Positions 45,601 through 54,712 are shown, counted from the first letter of the stretch. The stretch: 64,000 nt of DNA from Mactromeris polynyma (GCA_032209605.1 JASFXZ010000044.1:2046001-2110000), one strand, 5' to 3'. Numbers and translations are program-made. The notes: a model not told the origin generated them from the letters alone.

Positions 45601-47582
45601 GAAAACTTTAAAGTTGTTTTTGGTATAGTAGTGGCAATTTTGAGAGGCATACAACAATTGATTTCCGTTTTCAAAACAGACTGAAACCCGGTAACATGTC
45701 AAAAACATACACATTGACCTAATTACTTCGCGAAAATTAGTTCCAAAGTTTACCGAACTTGGGTTCTGGAAATTATGCGACGAATTTACTGTATAAGTTG
45801 ATGATTACGCGAGTCGAAAAGTTCGCAAATTGCCAATTCTAGACGTTTCGCGTTTGTTCATAATACATGTATATGCACATTGTAAAACTCACTATTAGAT
45901 AATTGATTGTACGGATTATTTACGAAAAACAGTGAGTATGTAAACATATACTTCAGTTGGAGTGGAAATTAACGCTGTGGGGAAATGTTTGCGAATTGTG
46001 TGCACCTCGCAAACTTAACCTCGTATACAGAATTATCCCTCGTGCAATATCTTGTAGTTTCGTTGAAGGCAAATGGCTTACAACATCAGTAACACTAATA
46101 CAAACAACGATGTTTTTTCTCCATTTTCAGCGTCTTCACAAACTACCACCACCACTACAACATATGCACCAACGACCGAGGAGTCCTGTGTGGATCATGG
46201 GTGGAACGGTTGGAGTTGTAGACGGATTTCTAACTACTTCCGGAGAGCATATCGTATGTGGCCTCGCAGATGGTGCCGGGACCCTGAATGGAAGGAAGAT
46301 TGTTGCCAATATTGTGAAGGTAAACTAGAATTGTATAAAATATTTATGGAGCACATATTTAATTGTGCACGTCCATGGTCAGCGAACGCGGACAGTGATT
46401 CCTGAGTTTCTGAAGTCGAGTGATCATACCCGCATCATGCTTGTTCAGTAGTTGTCTTTCCAGCACTCATGGTGTCCTCTCGTACGTTTCATGGAAGGCA
46501 TCCGGTGAATCATTATGCCAATTCACATTCCTTACTTAGTATTTATTTGTTCTAATCGCAACATCTCGGCAATGTCCGTAAGAGTTCGGAATGTGGCATC
46601 GAAGCTACGCGTATGAATATATATATAATCTCGGTACTTTATGAGGTTTTCTACCAATGTTAACTATAAGACATCTGACCAGAGAAACACAATTCAACAT
46701 TATCTAACATTAATGTTGTGTGTGCATTTTATTCCTACCATTGAAAATATCTCGGTCATACTTTCCACGGAGACTACATGCATTCACTTTCTGCATCCAT
46801 TTTGGAAGTAGTTCCCACTTACGTTTCTCCCGATGTTTATGTTTAAAAGATAGCCGATGTGATCCGATTGTATTTGTTCCGAACTTGGTTGTCTGCCCCT
46901 TACTCAGTTCTAGTGCGGAATCAAACCACAGAGGAGTTCTAATAATCTGTCTTATTTCTCTGAATCCTATTTATTTAATTACACGAACATACCAACACAT
47001 TATGATACCTGTATTCCGTCACCTTATTTCAACAAAAGCAAGAGTTGCATTTTTGAAACGTTTGGAAAATACGCTTTGACGTTCATCACTATTTTTCAAC
47101 GACATAGGGCTATTAGAAAATGTGATTTACATTAGATATATGATACTTTACTTAGAAATGAAGACATTGTACCCATGATTCTCAGTTACAAGTTATATAA
47201 ATACATACATTTTGTTAAATAATGAAATACGATGTACTAGTAATCTATACAATATTTCTTTAAACAAACCATAAACACATGTTTAAATGACCGGTATACA
47301 TCATTCTCATAAATACTTCTGAACATGTGATCTACCATACTTTATAATAAAGATTTACAATGTATTACTAAAGTAGTGAAGAACACATATGAGCATACAT
47401 ATATCCACATGCCATAAGGGAACAGTGGGAAGTGTGTGACGGAGAATCAAGAGAGTGAGCAAACGATACCTAAATGGATCATAAATTGAAATATGGTGTT
47501 TTGAAGTCAAGGGACGGTTTGTATTATTGATGACAATGTATAATCATCCATTTTGCTCTTTTTTTTAGACCGAGGATTTTGA
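24616..47582 (+). CDS. gene B: secreted reprolysin/ADAM-like zinc metalloproteinase, full length, with two splice/coding lesions
   Basis: Exons: 24616-24670, 26534-26763, 27486-27575, 28676-28859, 29420-29464, 29999-30043, (30578-30619 with stop), 30897-30976, 31104-31195, 34565-34658, 35921-35998, 36490-36647, 38058-38210, 38653-38820, 40112-40250, 41174-41293, 41759-41798, 42858-43340 (lost donor), 44176-44415, 46131-46319, 47569-47582. Leaving out the stop-bearing exon, the frame is open throughout. With read-through at the lost donor it ends at 43393 (768 residues, one six-Cys module). With that exon skipped it ends at 47582 (737 residues, two modules). Predicted role: signal-peptide-bearing, furin-activated extracellular zinc protease; substrate unknown. 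Catalytic residues HELGHNLGSSHD and YLMAP are intact. It may be an active gene or one starting to decay. Confidence 0.85.
24671..26533 (+). other. gene B intron 1
   Basis: 1.86-kb AT-rich intron. A weak tRNA-like segment occurs near 25960-26035. Nothing else recognised. Confidence 0.6.
26534..26763 (+). CDS. gene B exon 2: propeptide
   Basis: A 230-nt exon (TTTCACAG / GTTGGT) encoding AEKERVWLEDVNNDHERRHL through LRLTLSENKRLNANAPVYE to AAVPIL. LRLTL.EN..L is typical of an M12B propeptide. The donor GTTGGT is weaker than others in the gene. Confidence 0.8.
27277..27466. repeat. MITE family M1 copy in gene B intron 2
   Basis: TACAATAAAACCTCAATAAT start and TGAGATTTTACTGTA end; about 190 bp with palindromic inner blocks. 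Confidence 0.8.
27486..27575 (+). CDS. gene B exon 3: propeptide
   Basis: A 90-nt phase 0-0 exon (TTTTCAG / GTGAGT) encoding TTKFYHDKRMGAAMKV and TCNNQPFGACQRSL, with two cysteines. The typical propeptide order C.RSL then GSL continues into exon 4. Confidence 0.8.
28180..28264 (+). repeat. 21-bp tandem repeat, four units
   Basis: GTCGGTAACCAAGGAGCACTG repeated; homologous to 714-780 in gene A. Confidence 0.85.
28676..28859 (+). CDS. gene B exon 4: propeptide
   Basis: A 184-nt exon, same phase as gene A exon 4, encoding GSLNIDGDTYEMYPEP. It differs from A by a few residues (N/Y, P/S and others). Confidence 0.85.
29420..29464 (+). CDS. gene B exon 5a: acidic linker cassette
   Basis: A 45-nt phase 1-1 exon (CTGCAG / GTTTGT) encoding NKEVKRFHDDGIPIP. 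Confidence 0.7.
29492..29905 (-). mobile_element. LINE 3' fragment with reverse-transcriptase C-terminal motif
   Basis: The minus strand encodes GCVEDELHFLLLCPLYNDIR, matching the Cys/His motif (C..(E/V)EDE.HFL..CP.Y...R) found downstream of non-LTR reverse transcriptases. It continues to a 3' tail ending near 29492. It lies in the intron between the duplicated exons 5a and 5b. Confidence 0.7.
29999..30043 (+). CDS. gene B exon 5b: duplicated acidic cassette
   Basis: A 45-nt phase 1-1 exon encoding DKEVKRVYEDGIPIP. Its upstream intron (about 29905-29998) repeats the intron before exon 5a (29325-29419), so exon plus intron was duplicated, with a LINE fragment between. Confidence 0.75.
30578..30619 (+). 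pseudogene. gene B exon 6: nonsense-bearing cassette
   Basis: Aligned to gene A exon 6 it reads DDEDTRS then TAG (30598-30600) where A has TAT (Tyr). The upstream intron is deleted relative to A (2860-3205 is missing), leaving the acceptor in a purine-rich GTGTAGTGTAG context. Skipping this 42-nt phase 1-1 exon restores the frame. Confidence 0.75.
30897..30976 (+). CDS. gene B exon 7: propeptide end
   Basis: An 80-nt exon encoding DEPSPKPELADLLRSFLHL and RELDSAAE. Confidence 0.8.
31104..31195 (+). CDS. gene B exon 8: furin-type site and catalytic start
   Basis: A 92-nt exon. RQKR is retained, followed by LLAVEIVAVVDPILWEK. Confidence 0.85.
31335..31556 (+). mobile_element. LINE 3' tail with (TTCTG)n end (family L1)
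   Basis: Orthologous to 5301-5530 in gene A; ends TTCTGTTCTGTTCTGCTCTG. Confidence 0.65.
31677..33422. mobile_element. 1.75-kb insertion with terminal inverted repeats in gene B intron 8
   Basis: Left CATTGCCAGAAAT and right ATTTCTGGCAATG are perfect 13-bp inverted ends, and inside each end lies AGTCTCCCTTGA or its complement. Gene A is contiguous here (near 5625-5640). An internal direct repeat, AATCAAACAGGGAAGCATGA, occurs at 32934 and 33158. No transposase frame is seen, so it is non-autonomous; target duplication is unclear. Confidence 0.75.
33580..34365. mobile_element. insertion in gene B intron 8 containing a near-perfect hairpin
   Basis: Gene A has only a TA microsatellite here (5790-5870). 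The B-specific DNA ends with a hairpin at 34232-34347. The ends are not defined. Confidence 0.5.
34232..34347. repeat. hairpin with about 40-bp arms
   Basis: TTGACAGGGTATATGGGG in the left arm (34232-34273) pairs with CCCCATATACCCTGTCAA in the right arm (34307-34347), with one indel in the G/C run and a loop of about 33 bases. Weaker pairing extends outward. Confidence 0.85.
34565..34658 (+). CDS. gene B exon 9: catalytic domain
   Basis: A 94-nt exon encoding YYATTSANNGMNRNQATEF and VIREKLAHVING. Confidence 0.85.
35921..35998 (+). CDS. gene B exon 10: catalytic domain
   Basis: A 78-nt exon; the protein is identical to gene A exon 10. Confidence 0.85.
36490..36647 (+). CDS. gene B exon 11: catalytic domain, fast-diverging segment
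   Basis: A 158-nt exon. KISNSNPLSPLEETYVKNG then IKYVDCDVYLENLVEWAQ. It has an extra Cys (CDVY) absent from gene A, where Ser stands. The second half is identical to A at every base. Confidence 0.85.
36670..36765. repeat. MITE-like element, family M2, gene B copy
   Basis: Starts TGAACCCTCTCTATCCGAAC and ends GGATTACCGAGGTTTCACTG; ortholog of 10891-10992. Confidence 0.6.
37083..37263. repeat. pogo-like MITE (family M3), full copy
   Basis: Left TACAATCGGACCTCGTTCA and right CGAATAAACGAGGACCGACT then GTA are imperfect inverted repeats flanked by TA. It has the CAGTCGGACCTCGTT-type ends seen in Tigger/pogo-like elements. Confidence 0.65.
37265..37880. repeat. 158-bp tandem repeat, about four units
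   Basis: GACAAGGGCAGAGTAGGTC recurs at 37376, 37534, 37692 and 37850, exactly 158 bp apart. Gene A has no array at this site. Expansion is specific to gene B intron 11. Confidence 0.9.
38058..38210 (+). CDS. gene B exon 12: catalytic domain up to HELGH
   Basis: A 153-nt exon encoding YELYYDGNTENTG, VLGVAYVGGACGRYRVSVQQ and QLTSVAAHELGH. Six residues differ from A with no silent change. Confidence 0.9.
38653..38820 (+). CDS. gene B exon 13: rest of zinc site and Met-turn
   Basis: A 168-nt exon encoding NLGSSHDGSGSSSDCSPNGK, YLMAPFAASFSSGEVYSVN and PWRFSSCSIAAFKSYIGR. The zinc ligands and Met-turn are intact. Confidence 0.9.
38893..39055. repeat. MITE family M1 copy in gene B intron 13
   Basis: TACAGTAAAACATCATTT start and TTGAGATTTATTGTA end; ortholog of 12312-12489. 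Confidence 0.7.
39388..39474 (-). mobile_element. tRNA-like SINE head (family S2), gene B copy
   Basis: The minus strand carries GGTTGTGAGTTCGAGTCTTA; ortholog of 12779-12862. Confidence 0.5.
40112..40250 (+). CDS. gene B exon 14: CR_2 domain start
   Basis: A 139-nt exon encoding GRCFTDAGNYYNKDEWKLHN, LPGEIYSLDEQCKLIRG and DSSGHCS. Confidence 0.85.
40291..40457. repeat. MITE family M1, well-preserved copy
   Basis: TACAGTAAAACCTCAATAAT start and GAGAGGTTTTACTGT end give inverted termini at a TA site. The inside is itself palindromic: AAGACCACC / GGTGGTCTT pairs and an AATATTGAGG block. It has no coding region. It resembles non-autonomous Tc1/mariner/pogo elements. Confidence 0.85.
41174..41293 (+). 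CDS. gene B exon 15: CR_2 domain
   Basis: A 120-nt exon encoding FQSSTTEDVCRTMMCEG, DNGYCYYYAAARGTRCG and PTSENK. Confidence 0.85.
41759..41798 (+). CDS. gene B exon 16: CR_2 end
   Basis: A 40-nt micro-exon encoding WCIDGACVERTVV. The intron before it is almost identical to gene A's, more so than the exons. Confidence 0.85.
42858..43393 (+). CDS. gene B exon 17: long Thr-rich linker, six-Cys module 1, lost donor and read-through stop
   Basis: The acceptor ATTGCAG opens a roughly 110-residue Thr/Pro/Gln linker (QAPTTTTTT units, 42867-43195), then the first module (CFDIGWNDWSC ... CCAFCE). Gene A continues GAAG|GTATTA; gene B has GAAGATATTA at the same point (G to A at 43341), so no GT donor. 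Reading on gives 17 residues (DINIRVHIVERNHETDV) and TAA at 43391-43393. The linker is heavily expanded compared with gene A's. Confidence 0.8.
42867..43195 (+). repeat. in-frame 24-27 bp mucin minisatellite
   Basis: Units such as CCACCACTCAAGCGCCCACA repeat in frame as TTQAPTTT. Unlike the relic array at 21293-23300, the frame is fully open. Confidence 0.85.
44176..44415 (+). CDS. gene B exon 18: Thr-rich linker and six-Cys module 2
   Basis: A 240-nt phase 1-1 exon (TTTTTAG / GTATGT). Linker with TTTTTPVPTTTTTQAP, then a module with spacing C-x9-C-x17-C-x8-C-C-x2-C starting CVDFGWNDWTC. Confidence 0.85.
44541..44705 (+). mobile_element. tRNA-derived SINE (family S1), copy 2, 5' deleted
   Basis: Has GGCATCCGCCTTTGGAGCGG and box B GGTTCGAATCC; the box A part is missing. 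Orthologous to 17368-17545. Confidence 0.7.
44890..45450 (+). repeat. 17-bp G-rich minisatellite, about 33 units
   Basis: Unit TGGTGTAATGGGTGGTG with G/T variants that form blocks. It lies in gene B intron 18 and is absent from gene A. The His/Pro/Thr frames on the minus strand are artefacts. The GGG/GGGG runs may allow G-quadruplex formation. Confidence 0.95.
46131..46319 (+). CDS. gene B exon 19: linker and six-Cys module 3
   Basis: A 189-nt phase 1-1 exon (TTTTCAG / GTAAAC). Linker SSQTTTTTTTYAPTTEES, then CVDHGWNGWSC, RRISNYFRRAYRMWPRRW and CRDPEWKEDCCQYCE. This module is more basic than the others and has no counterpart in gene A. Confidence 0.85.
47569..47582 (+). CDS. gene B last exon: DRGF and stop
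   Basis: Acceptor TTTTTTAG then GAC CGA GGA TTT TGA. AATAAA follows at 47642-47647. It is reached only if exon 17 is skipped or spliced from a cryptic donor. Confidence 0.75.
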
Positions 47583-47870
47583 TTGGTCTTCAAGGTTGAA
47601 ACATTCCACAGATTACCAAAACGTGTACTTCTAAACAGTGAAATAAATGACTATTGTGTGTTGGTGATTAACGACTGAAATGTAAAAATAGAGATTTATG
47701 TTCTATATGCAGTTATTCTGTATGCATTGAAGGTTTTTTTTGTATGCAAAAGAAATATATTTTTTGAAGAAAACTACGGAATTTGTTGTTGTTGTTGTTT
47801 TTGTTTTTGTTGTTGTTGGTGATGGTGGTGGTGGTGGTGGTGTAATCTTGCAGTCATGAAAACTGGCAAA

Positions 47871-48038
47871 TACAGTAAAACCTCATTAAAGACCACCTCA
47901 ATGATAAGACCGCCTCAAAATTAAGAACACATTTTTAAGTCCATTGTCCCTAGTATGTTGCTTTTTATTCGACCTCAATATTCAGACCACCTCAATAATA
48001 AGTCCCAATGGTGTTCGTATTATTGAGGTTTTACTGTA
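47871..48038. repeat. MITE family M1 copy
   Basis: TACAGTAAAACCTCATTAAA start and TTGAGGTTTTACTGTA end. At the same site in gene A's flank only the first bases remain, joined to repeat R1. Confidence 0.8.
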
Positions 48039-49528
48039 TATTATGTCCCGAGGACGGAGAATATCTTTCAAACCCTCATAAATACTTGTATCTATACATA
48101 TAACCCAAATACAATAATGATATTGGTGTTATATGAGTATATGAGTATTCATAGAAATTTTGATGTGCAAATTGCATGTTGCTATGCGGTTCCGAATTAC
48201 CTTGAAAAATCAGGGAAATTTAATTTTTCAATATCAGGTAATACAAACATACTATTGAGCCCTGCACCAGCGCTGACATCGTCATTTGCACGGGTCATTG
48301 GCACATTTATATCTGGAAATGTCCAGTGCGAATGTCGAAGTCAGTATTAGCTCTGGGATCATCATTACATCTAGTATATTAAATAAAATGTGTTTTATTT
48401 GTTTGGTATAAAATCCACTCGAGCTCAAGATTCCGGCCAAAGTTGGCCTTATTAAAGAGCAAAGAACACACTATTATACAATAACAATATACAAAAGGCT
48501 AGTTAGTGTATTCATCAAATGTGTTTTTATTGTTTGAACTATAAGAAAGTTGTGCTTATCACCATTTGGAAGTTGGAGTATGTCTTATAGATACATGTAT
48601 TGTACATCACCATTGACATGTTGTATTCATTGTATTTATTCATGTGGAATGATGGGCTCATTGCCTTTTCTATCTAAACTTATCTATCTATTTTCGACAA
48701 CTTTGAAAGTTAAACCAGTCAGTGGCGCTCGCAGCAACATATCTCGAGAACTGCAGATATAGCGATGTAAATAATAGATCGATACACAGATAGATGGTGG
48801 TGGGACCTTTCAACGTGAATCATCGATAATTGACCAGTTTAACAGGTGTCATCTTCATGTGGAAGGGAGGCAATCCAAGTTAGAGGAAATGGCTTAAAAA
48901 AAGCCGACAATCAAGGGAGATTATTCTTGATATTTATCCAAGAAAGCTGCACATGGCTGGAAACTGAATAAACTGTGTCAACATGATACCATATAGCAAT
49001 TGTATTCGGATATTCACATTCCACATTTCATTTATTCACCTTGGGAATTAGATGTCGTAACCTTGACATAGTCTTTTATCAAATGAACGTCAGACTGCTT
49101 CGGCGAAACAAGATGCCGAGTTCAGAAGTTTTAAAACAGGGTATTGGTCGTAGTTAAGTACAGAAGGAAAGTCGCCACACACTTGGCTAGGGAGCAGGTA
49201 GTTGCAAGCAAGGTGACACTTTATATACAACAGCTACATTACATGTGAACGGCATTGACTTGTCAATATATTAATGATTCTTCAAGTTCAGCAATTAAAA
49301 TTTAGCATCATATGCTATTTATTTTTACGACAAGCGTTCGTCTGAATTTGACAACTTGTTTTCAAGTTTTCGTAAAAGATTCTGTATAATTATATTAAAA
49401 CACCATGAATACGTTAGTATTTTTACCTCCCCATGGTAAATATTTGTACCCCTAGGGCATAATATGCATAGATCTAGACCTGGCCATATAATTTACATTG
49501 AAACAGAAGCGCACATATTTTTAAAAGC

Positions 49529-49705
49529 GTCTGCCTCGGCCGAGTGGTTAAGACATCCGCCTTTAAGAGCGAGGGTATGTCGAAGGTTCCTATTCCGTCC
49601 TGATATGTCCAGTTGGTGATCCGCCAGCTAGTTAGATAATGGTTACCATGTGCCTACCTGTCTGGAGCCTGGCATTAAAGAAAATAATCGGAAAGTATAC
49701 GTGTT
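49529..49705 (+). mobile_element. tRNA-derived SINE (family S1), copy 3
   Basis: The box A region CGGCCGAGTGGTTAAGACAT is close to a tRNA-Leu/Ser head. The box B region is damaged (GGTTCCTATTCC). It shares the GCCTACCTGTCTGGAGCCTGG body. Confidence 0.7.
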
Positions 49706-51844
49706 CAGGAAGAAGGTGTCTAAATCTGGTTTTTACGTAGGGGTGGAACTATAATAAATCAACACTTTACTTTATTCAATCATACCTAATACAACATAAT
49801 TTAACATAAGATTCACGAAACAACAGCATATAGCTATTCTGAGTAGAATTATAAGAGTTTATTATCGCAACTTACACTAAACATCGGGTTCAATAACAAC
49901 AATATATACGAGGTAAAACTGAGGAGGATCAGTAGCTAATTAAATATTAAACATGTATGAAACAAAACACACTAAGATGCTGATGTACAAAATGGACACT
50001 AAGCGGTACATATCATAGAAAGTATTTTATATAGATAATTTATTATTACATTTTATTACATTATTAACAACTTTTTACAAAAATGATAGATAGTCATTCT
50101 TATGGTTTTATGTGAATGTTTCCTTTTAAGTCACACGATTATAGTTTTAATTAAATATTTATGTTAATAGTTTGACTACACGGTAGTCTCATAATATATC
50201 GTATACATTTTGTATAATTTTATGTATGAGGTATATGCTTGTATAGTCTCATATAATTCTTATTTGAATGGCTTTGTGCAAAGTTTTTTATGTTCTTATA
50301 GTCTTGAATATATGTATATCTATGTTTTGTACAGAGACGTGACTTGATAGATAAATATAATATAAAATAATATTAGGAAAACAATTATCCAGTAGTTCAG
50401 TTTGTGTTTACAAAACTGTAAAACCGGTCTTACTCATGGGACACTGGTTTTCTTGGATTTATTTTAGTGCTTGAAACAATACGTGCAGCTGTAAAGATTA
50501 TAACATATTAAGATGGTGTTCTTCAGCTTCGTCTGTAATGTCATTACATTGATATATTTGAATGAAGAAGTTTCGTGTTTTATATGACATAATATGATGG
50601 TTCATTTGATTCTGATTTGTGTTTCATTTGTATTGCATCAGTAAACAAGAAATATCTTAAAAAAGAAGATTGACGCAAATTAAAATATGTGAAGATAAGG
50701 TAGTCTTATTGGTATAGCACGGACACATGTTAAAAGAATCAATAAAACAAGAGAGGTTTCCTGAAAGAGCAAATAATAAACTGTAAGAATATGTAAAAAA
50801 TAAAGTAAAAATGTGAAAATTCACCCTCAGGTTGGAAATCGCGCAGCAGAGCTTAAAAATATATAATGGTACATTAATACGATATTTACGCATTGTCTCG
50901 TGTCTTAATGAATGATAAGATGCGAGGTATAATAAATATGAGTATACGTGTTTTTTATTCGTTAATTTAGTAATAAAATGTACTAAGGTATCAATAGGAC
51001 TGAATAAGGGAAGTATGTACATGTATAATTAAAACATGAATTCATGATTTGTTTAATGAAATATTTTATAGATGTCTAGTATTTCATATTTCATGATATA
51101 ATATAATGTATGTATCTATATAACATGTAATTGAGAATTCATTGGCAGTATGCCTTAATTTCTGAATAAAGTATCTATATAACTATGTTGGGTAAGTCAT
51201 TCAGGTTAAATTACCCGTACATAACGAACAACTGTAGCAAAACTAGATGCAAAATGCAAAAACATGTGATCGATGTTTTAAAAAGGGAGTTAACTCAGTA
51301 CATCTTATTCTGGAGATATTTTTGGGAGTTGTCTCCCCTGGAAATGTTAAAATAAGTCGCTATTGAAGAGGAAACGATCGTAGAAAAAAACGAATTAAGC
51401 TGTTCACTAGCAGATGTTCGTCCAAAATTCTAATCAGGACAGCTAACTTTTCAGGTTATCGTTATTTGATTCTATTTCTTCTTCTTCTAATTTAGAAAGT
51501 TGTAGTTGGATTTCAAGGTCATGTTATAAGACAGTTTTATCCAACGCAGTAAATCTTACATACCACAGTCGATCTACTGCATATTTGTATTTTATTAAGC
51601 AAACCGAACTATATATGAATACATTTGAAAAACAGTCACATCTAAGTTTGTTTGGTATTTATTTTTCGTGCTGTTTAATTTTTAAATATTTTTGATCGAA
51701 AATATGATGTTTTATGATATCCAAATTAATTGTGATCGGTTCTGTTCGGTTCTGTTCCTTTCAATCAACTTCAGATATAAATAATTAAATAAAGAGGCGC
51801 ATACGCGTGTGAGGAAAATTACACATTCAAAAGTTGAAAGTTAG

Positions 51845-51984
51845 TACAGTAAAACCTCGATAATACGACCCTGAAAACTAGTCTTATTTTTTTGAGGTGG
51901 TGAAAATGGATTGGGGAAAAATTACGCTCTTAATTTTGAGGTGGTCTTATTATCGAGGTGGTCTTTAAGTGATGTTTTACTGTA
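51845..51984. repeat. MITE family M1 copy
   Basis: TACAGTAAAACCTCGATAAT start and GATGTTTTACTGTA end; ortholog of 20475-20655 with an internal deletion. Confidence 0.75.
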
Positions 51985-52478
51985 TAAACTTAATATCAAT
52001 TGATGTCAGATATGTTGGAAATTAATCAAAACTTCGTTCACTTAATCTCAACGATGTTATTTATATGGAACTTATAAAGATAATATGTTTTTATCGAATA
52101 TAAATTTATTGATATTTACCGGGAGTTCTCTGTGAACACAGCCATGTAACAACGGAGCAACGGAGAGACAACTCCACAAGGCTTACTGTATCGTTATTCG
52201 TTCCATACAAAGTTCGTCCCACCGCGACCAGCGATTGGATAGATGAAAGTTATCGATCAATGCAAGAAGTACAATAATACCGGCTGTCGTGGTATTAGGA
52301 CGACGATCACTAGCGTACAAATCACAGTGTCGTGAAACTCGCTACGACGTGAAGGATTATATTTAGTTAAATACACACAGTATGAGAAAATGTTTCGCTA
52401 AAATATATGGACTAACAAAAAACAGAGATTAGAAACTTTTAACAGCAGCGGATTACGTAACCATGGTAATTACGCATT

Positions 52479-52489
52479 TATATATAAAA
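52479..52489 (+). promoter_or_regulatory. possible TATA box of candidate gene C
   Basis: TATATATAAAA about 165 bases upstream of the ATG at 52654. Confidence 0.35.
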
Positions 52490-52653
52490 AGACAAATATG
52501 TGACATATGAAGCGAAAAAACATTGAAGTCATTTTCTATTGAGTTTTAGTGACACTATGACCGAGAGAAGTGTAGACAACTGATGCGAACTACCTGTTTA
52601 ATCATAAGGATTTTGTAACTCGTTCGTACTAAATGTTATTTGTTTCAAACTTG

Positions 52654-52765
52654 ATGGATATGAAAGTTATATGCCTTAGGAAACTACTAATTTTGGTGAT
52701 AAATGCGGTGATTATCGGATGTTTATCACGACAGAGGCCCAATGACGGCTGGGAACATATCACAT
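52654..52765 (+). CDS. candidate first exon of another secreted protein (gene C)
   Basis: ATG opens MDMKVICLRKLLILVINAVI then IGCLSRQRPNDGWEHIT and reaches a consensus GTAAGT donor, leaving one base. The hydrophobic core looks like a signal peptide, and the phase equals that of gene B exon 1. The protein sequence is not similar to gene B's. I could not find a convincing next exon in the window; a weak candidate acceptor is at about 53240. It could be chance. Confidence 0.35.
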
Positions 52766-53745
52766 GTAAGTATGTCACACTTTTTTCATGTATTCATTGA
52801 GACAAAAAAAATGAATAGTATTTCACGTTAAAGCTAATGGTACTAACTTCATTGTTTGTATCATCCCTTGAACTTGCTGCAGTTAGCATGTTCTATAATC
52901 TGTGTTTACTATGTTAGTTATACACCTTTAATGACGAATTGCCATATACTTTATGCAGAAACTAAATAGATAGTTATTTGAATTTTCGACGAAAAAGACA
53001 ATATTAAACTCAGGGGCAAGATAGGATTAATTTCGTAAAATGTGTGATGCTACCATTAAATTGTAATATTGTATGCCAATGATTTTTATTTCAGTTATAT
53101 AGTTTTTGTTTTAAATTAATGTCTTAATTTCGGGTAAAAGTACTGTAATACAAGTCTTTGATACTTTGTATTTTTTTGCTGATTAATATTATTTCGTGAC
53201 CTTATAAGTGTATCGCTTTCTTTAAAACCTTTATTCAATAGTGACATTTAACAGCAACAAGTTTGCCCCAACACAACCAACTAGCTCAGGAATTCCATTA
53301 CAAGTGTTTTTTAATTAAAAAACGTAAACTACCCACAGTCGAACACTGGAAACACGAGTTGAGTGGCACATTTTAATTTTATGGCTAGACAGTTTTTTTC
53401 TCGAATCATCGATGTGACACAAAAAATTGAGTCGATCACTCGGAAACTTCAAGCATTTAGCCTGGTACTGAATATGCAGCATTGTCTGTGAGGATATTTT
53501 CCGATTGTCACGCGAATCTGACATCTTTCATAAATATAATACTCCAAGCAAGACATATAGGTTCTCTCCATTTTAAATACCGGCAAAAACGAGCAATATA
53601 CGCAAATGTCTTTGCTGACAACGTGTCTCTCAAAACTTCTTAAGACGTACTTTAAGTGGCCAACGATTGGAAGGTGACATATAATATTAGCACTTTTAGA
53701 ACTTTAGTGATCATCAATGCTATCGGGAATTTGCAACGTGCTAAA

Positions 53746-53910
53746 TACAGTAGAACCTCACTGATAAGACCACCATTTGGACCATGAAAAACTGGCCTTC
53801 TTATCGAGGTGGTCTTAATAATAAGGTTTGATAAAGAGCAAAACAGTGAAAATTTACTTAAAATATGTTCTTAATTTGCTGAGGTGGTCTGTAAGTGAGG
53901 GTTTACTGTA
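53746..53910. repeat. MITE family M1 copy
   Basis: TACAGTAGAACCTCACTGAT start and GTGAGGGTTTACTGTA end. Confidence 0.8.
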
Positions 53911-54071
53911 TGCGACATTAACTTACTCTGCATATTTAGTTGTTAAGTGAGAACTTTTAGTTTTAACTTACTATTACAGTTGTTATAAATATAAAATGGA
54001 ATTATTTTAGTTTATTTCGAATGATCAACATTATGAAGTCTAAATGTGACCATTATAATCCAGGAAGATAA

Positions 54072-54455
54072 GTCGTACCTCCTTCATTCGAAGTCATCGA
54101 GTCCTTAATTTAATTTCGAATAATACATGGTTTCGAATAGCACATTACAATTCGACGTGCCTAAGAAGATGCATCGGGACCTGGCGCCGTATTCACTAAC
54201 ATGTTAAGCCTGAATTTGAAACTTAGTCTTAAACATGTAAGTGGTTGAACAAGATATCACTCCCAAAAATCGCTACTGAAACCATTCATACCAGCTTTCT
54301 TGACGCAAATTTGAATGTTAATCAAAGTTCATCGAAATAAATGCTTAAGTCTCAAACCGTAATTTGAGTCTGACGTCTGAAAACAGACCCAGCTTTTTTT
54401 TTCGGATTATACCAAGTATTCGGATTGAAGGTTGTCGAATAAACGAGGTTCAAAT
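54072..54455. repeat. pogo-like MITE (family M3) interrupted by another repeat
   Basis: Left half GTCGTACCTCCTTCATTCGA and right half GAAGGTTGTCGAATAAACGA match 37083-37263. Bases from about 54184 to 54400 are an insertion starting GCGCCGTATTCACTAAC and ending in a T-run. Confidence 0.65.
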
Positions 54456-54595
54456 GTAGCTATTTATATCGATTGTGAAACAATTTATAACATTTGATAT
54501 TAACCATTCTCAGTGACTGTGTCCTGGGTAACGTTCCAACACTGAGTCGGTCACCTATTTATAGGAATATTGTGAAGTTCGCGTTGCAACCTCGA

Positions 54596-54660
54596 CCAAT
54601 GCGGAATGCAAACCCAGTACCATCGGATCAGGAGTCAAGCGCTCTACCCCTCGACCACTC
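54596..54660 (-). repeat. tRNA-like element
   Basis: The minus strand reads GGTCGAGGGGTAGAGCGCTT then GGGTTTGCATTCCGC, resembling tRNA boxes A and B. Probably a SINE head, not a working tRNA. Confidence 0.45.
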
Positions 54661-54712
54661 CACCCCCACAATTTGTACTGAAACGAGCGACCATATTCAA
54701 AAGAGTAAAAAC

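Larger units (their letters stand above)
47583..52075. other. 3' flank of gene B
   Basis: 3' UTR with AATAAA, a GTT/GGT simple repeat (47780-47842), M1 MITEs at 47871 and 51845 and an S1 SINE at 49529. About 48040-50650 is absent from the gene A flank and contains no recognisable gene; the short frames at 48117 and 48550 match nothing I know. Confidence 0.6.

Noticed and set aside
46720..47079. 119-codon frame in gene B intron 19
   Set aside because: It is only partly present in gene A in another frame context and shows no splice signals or known motif.
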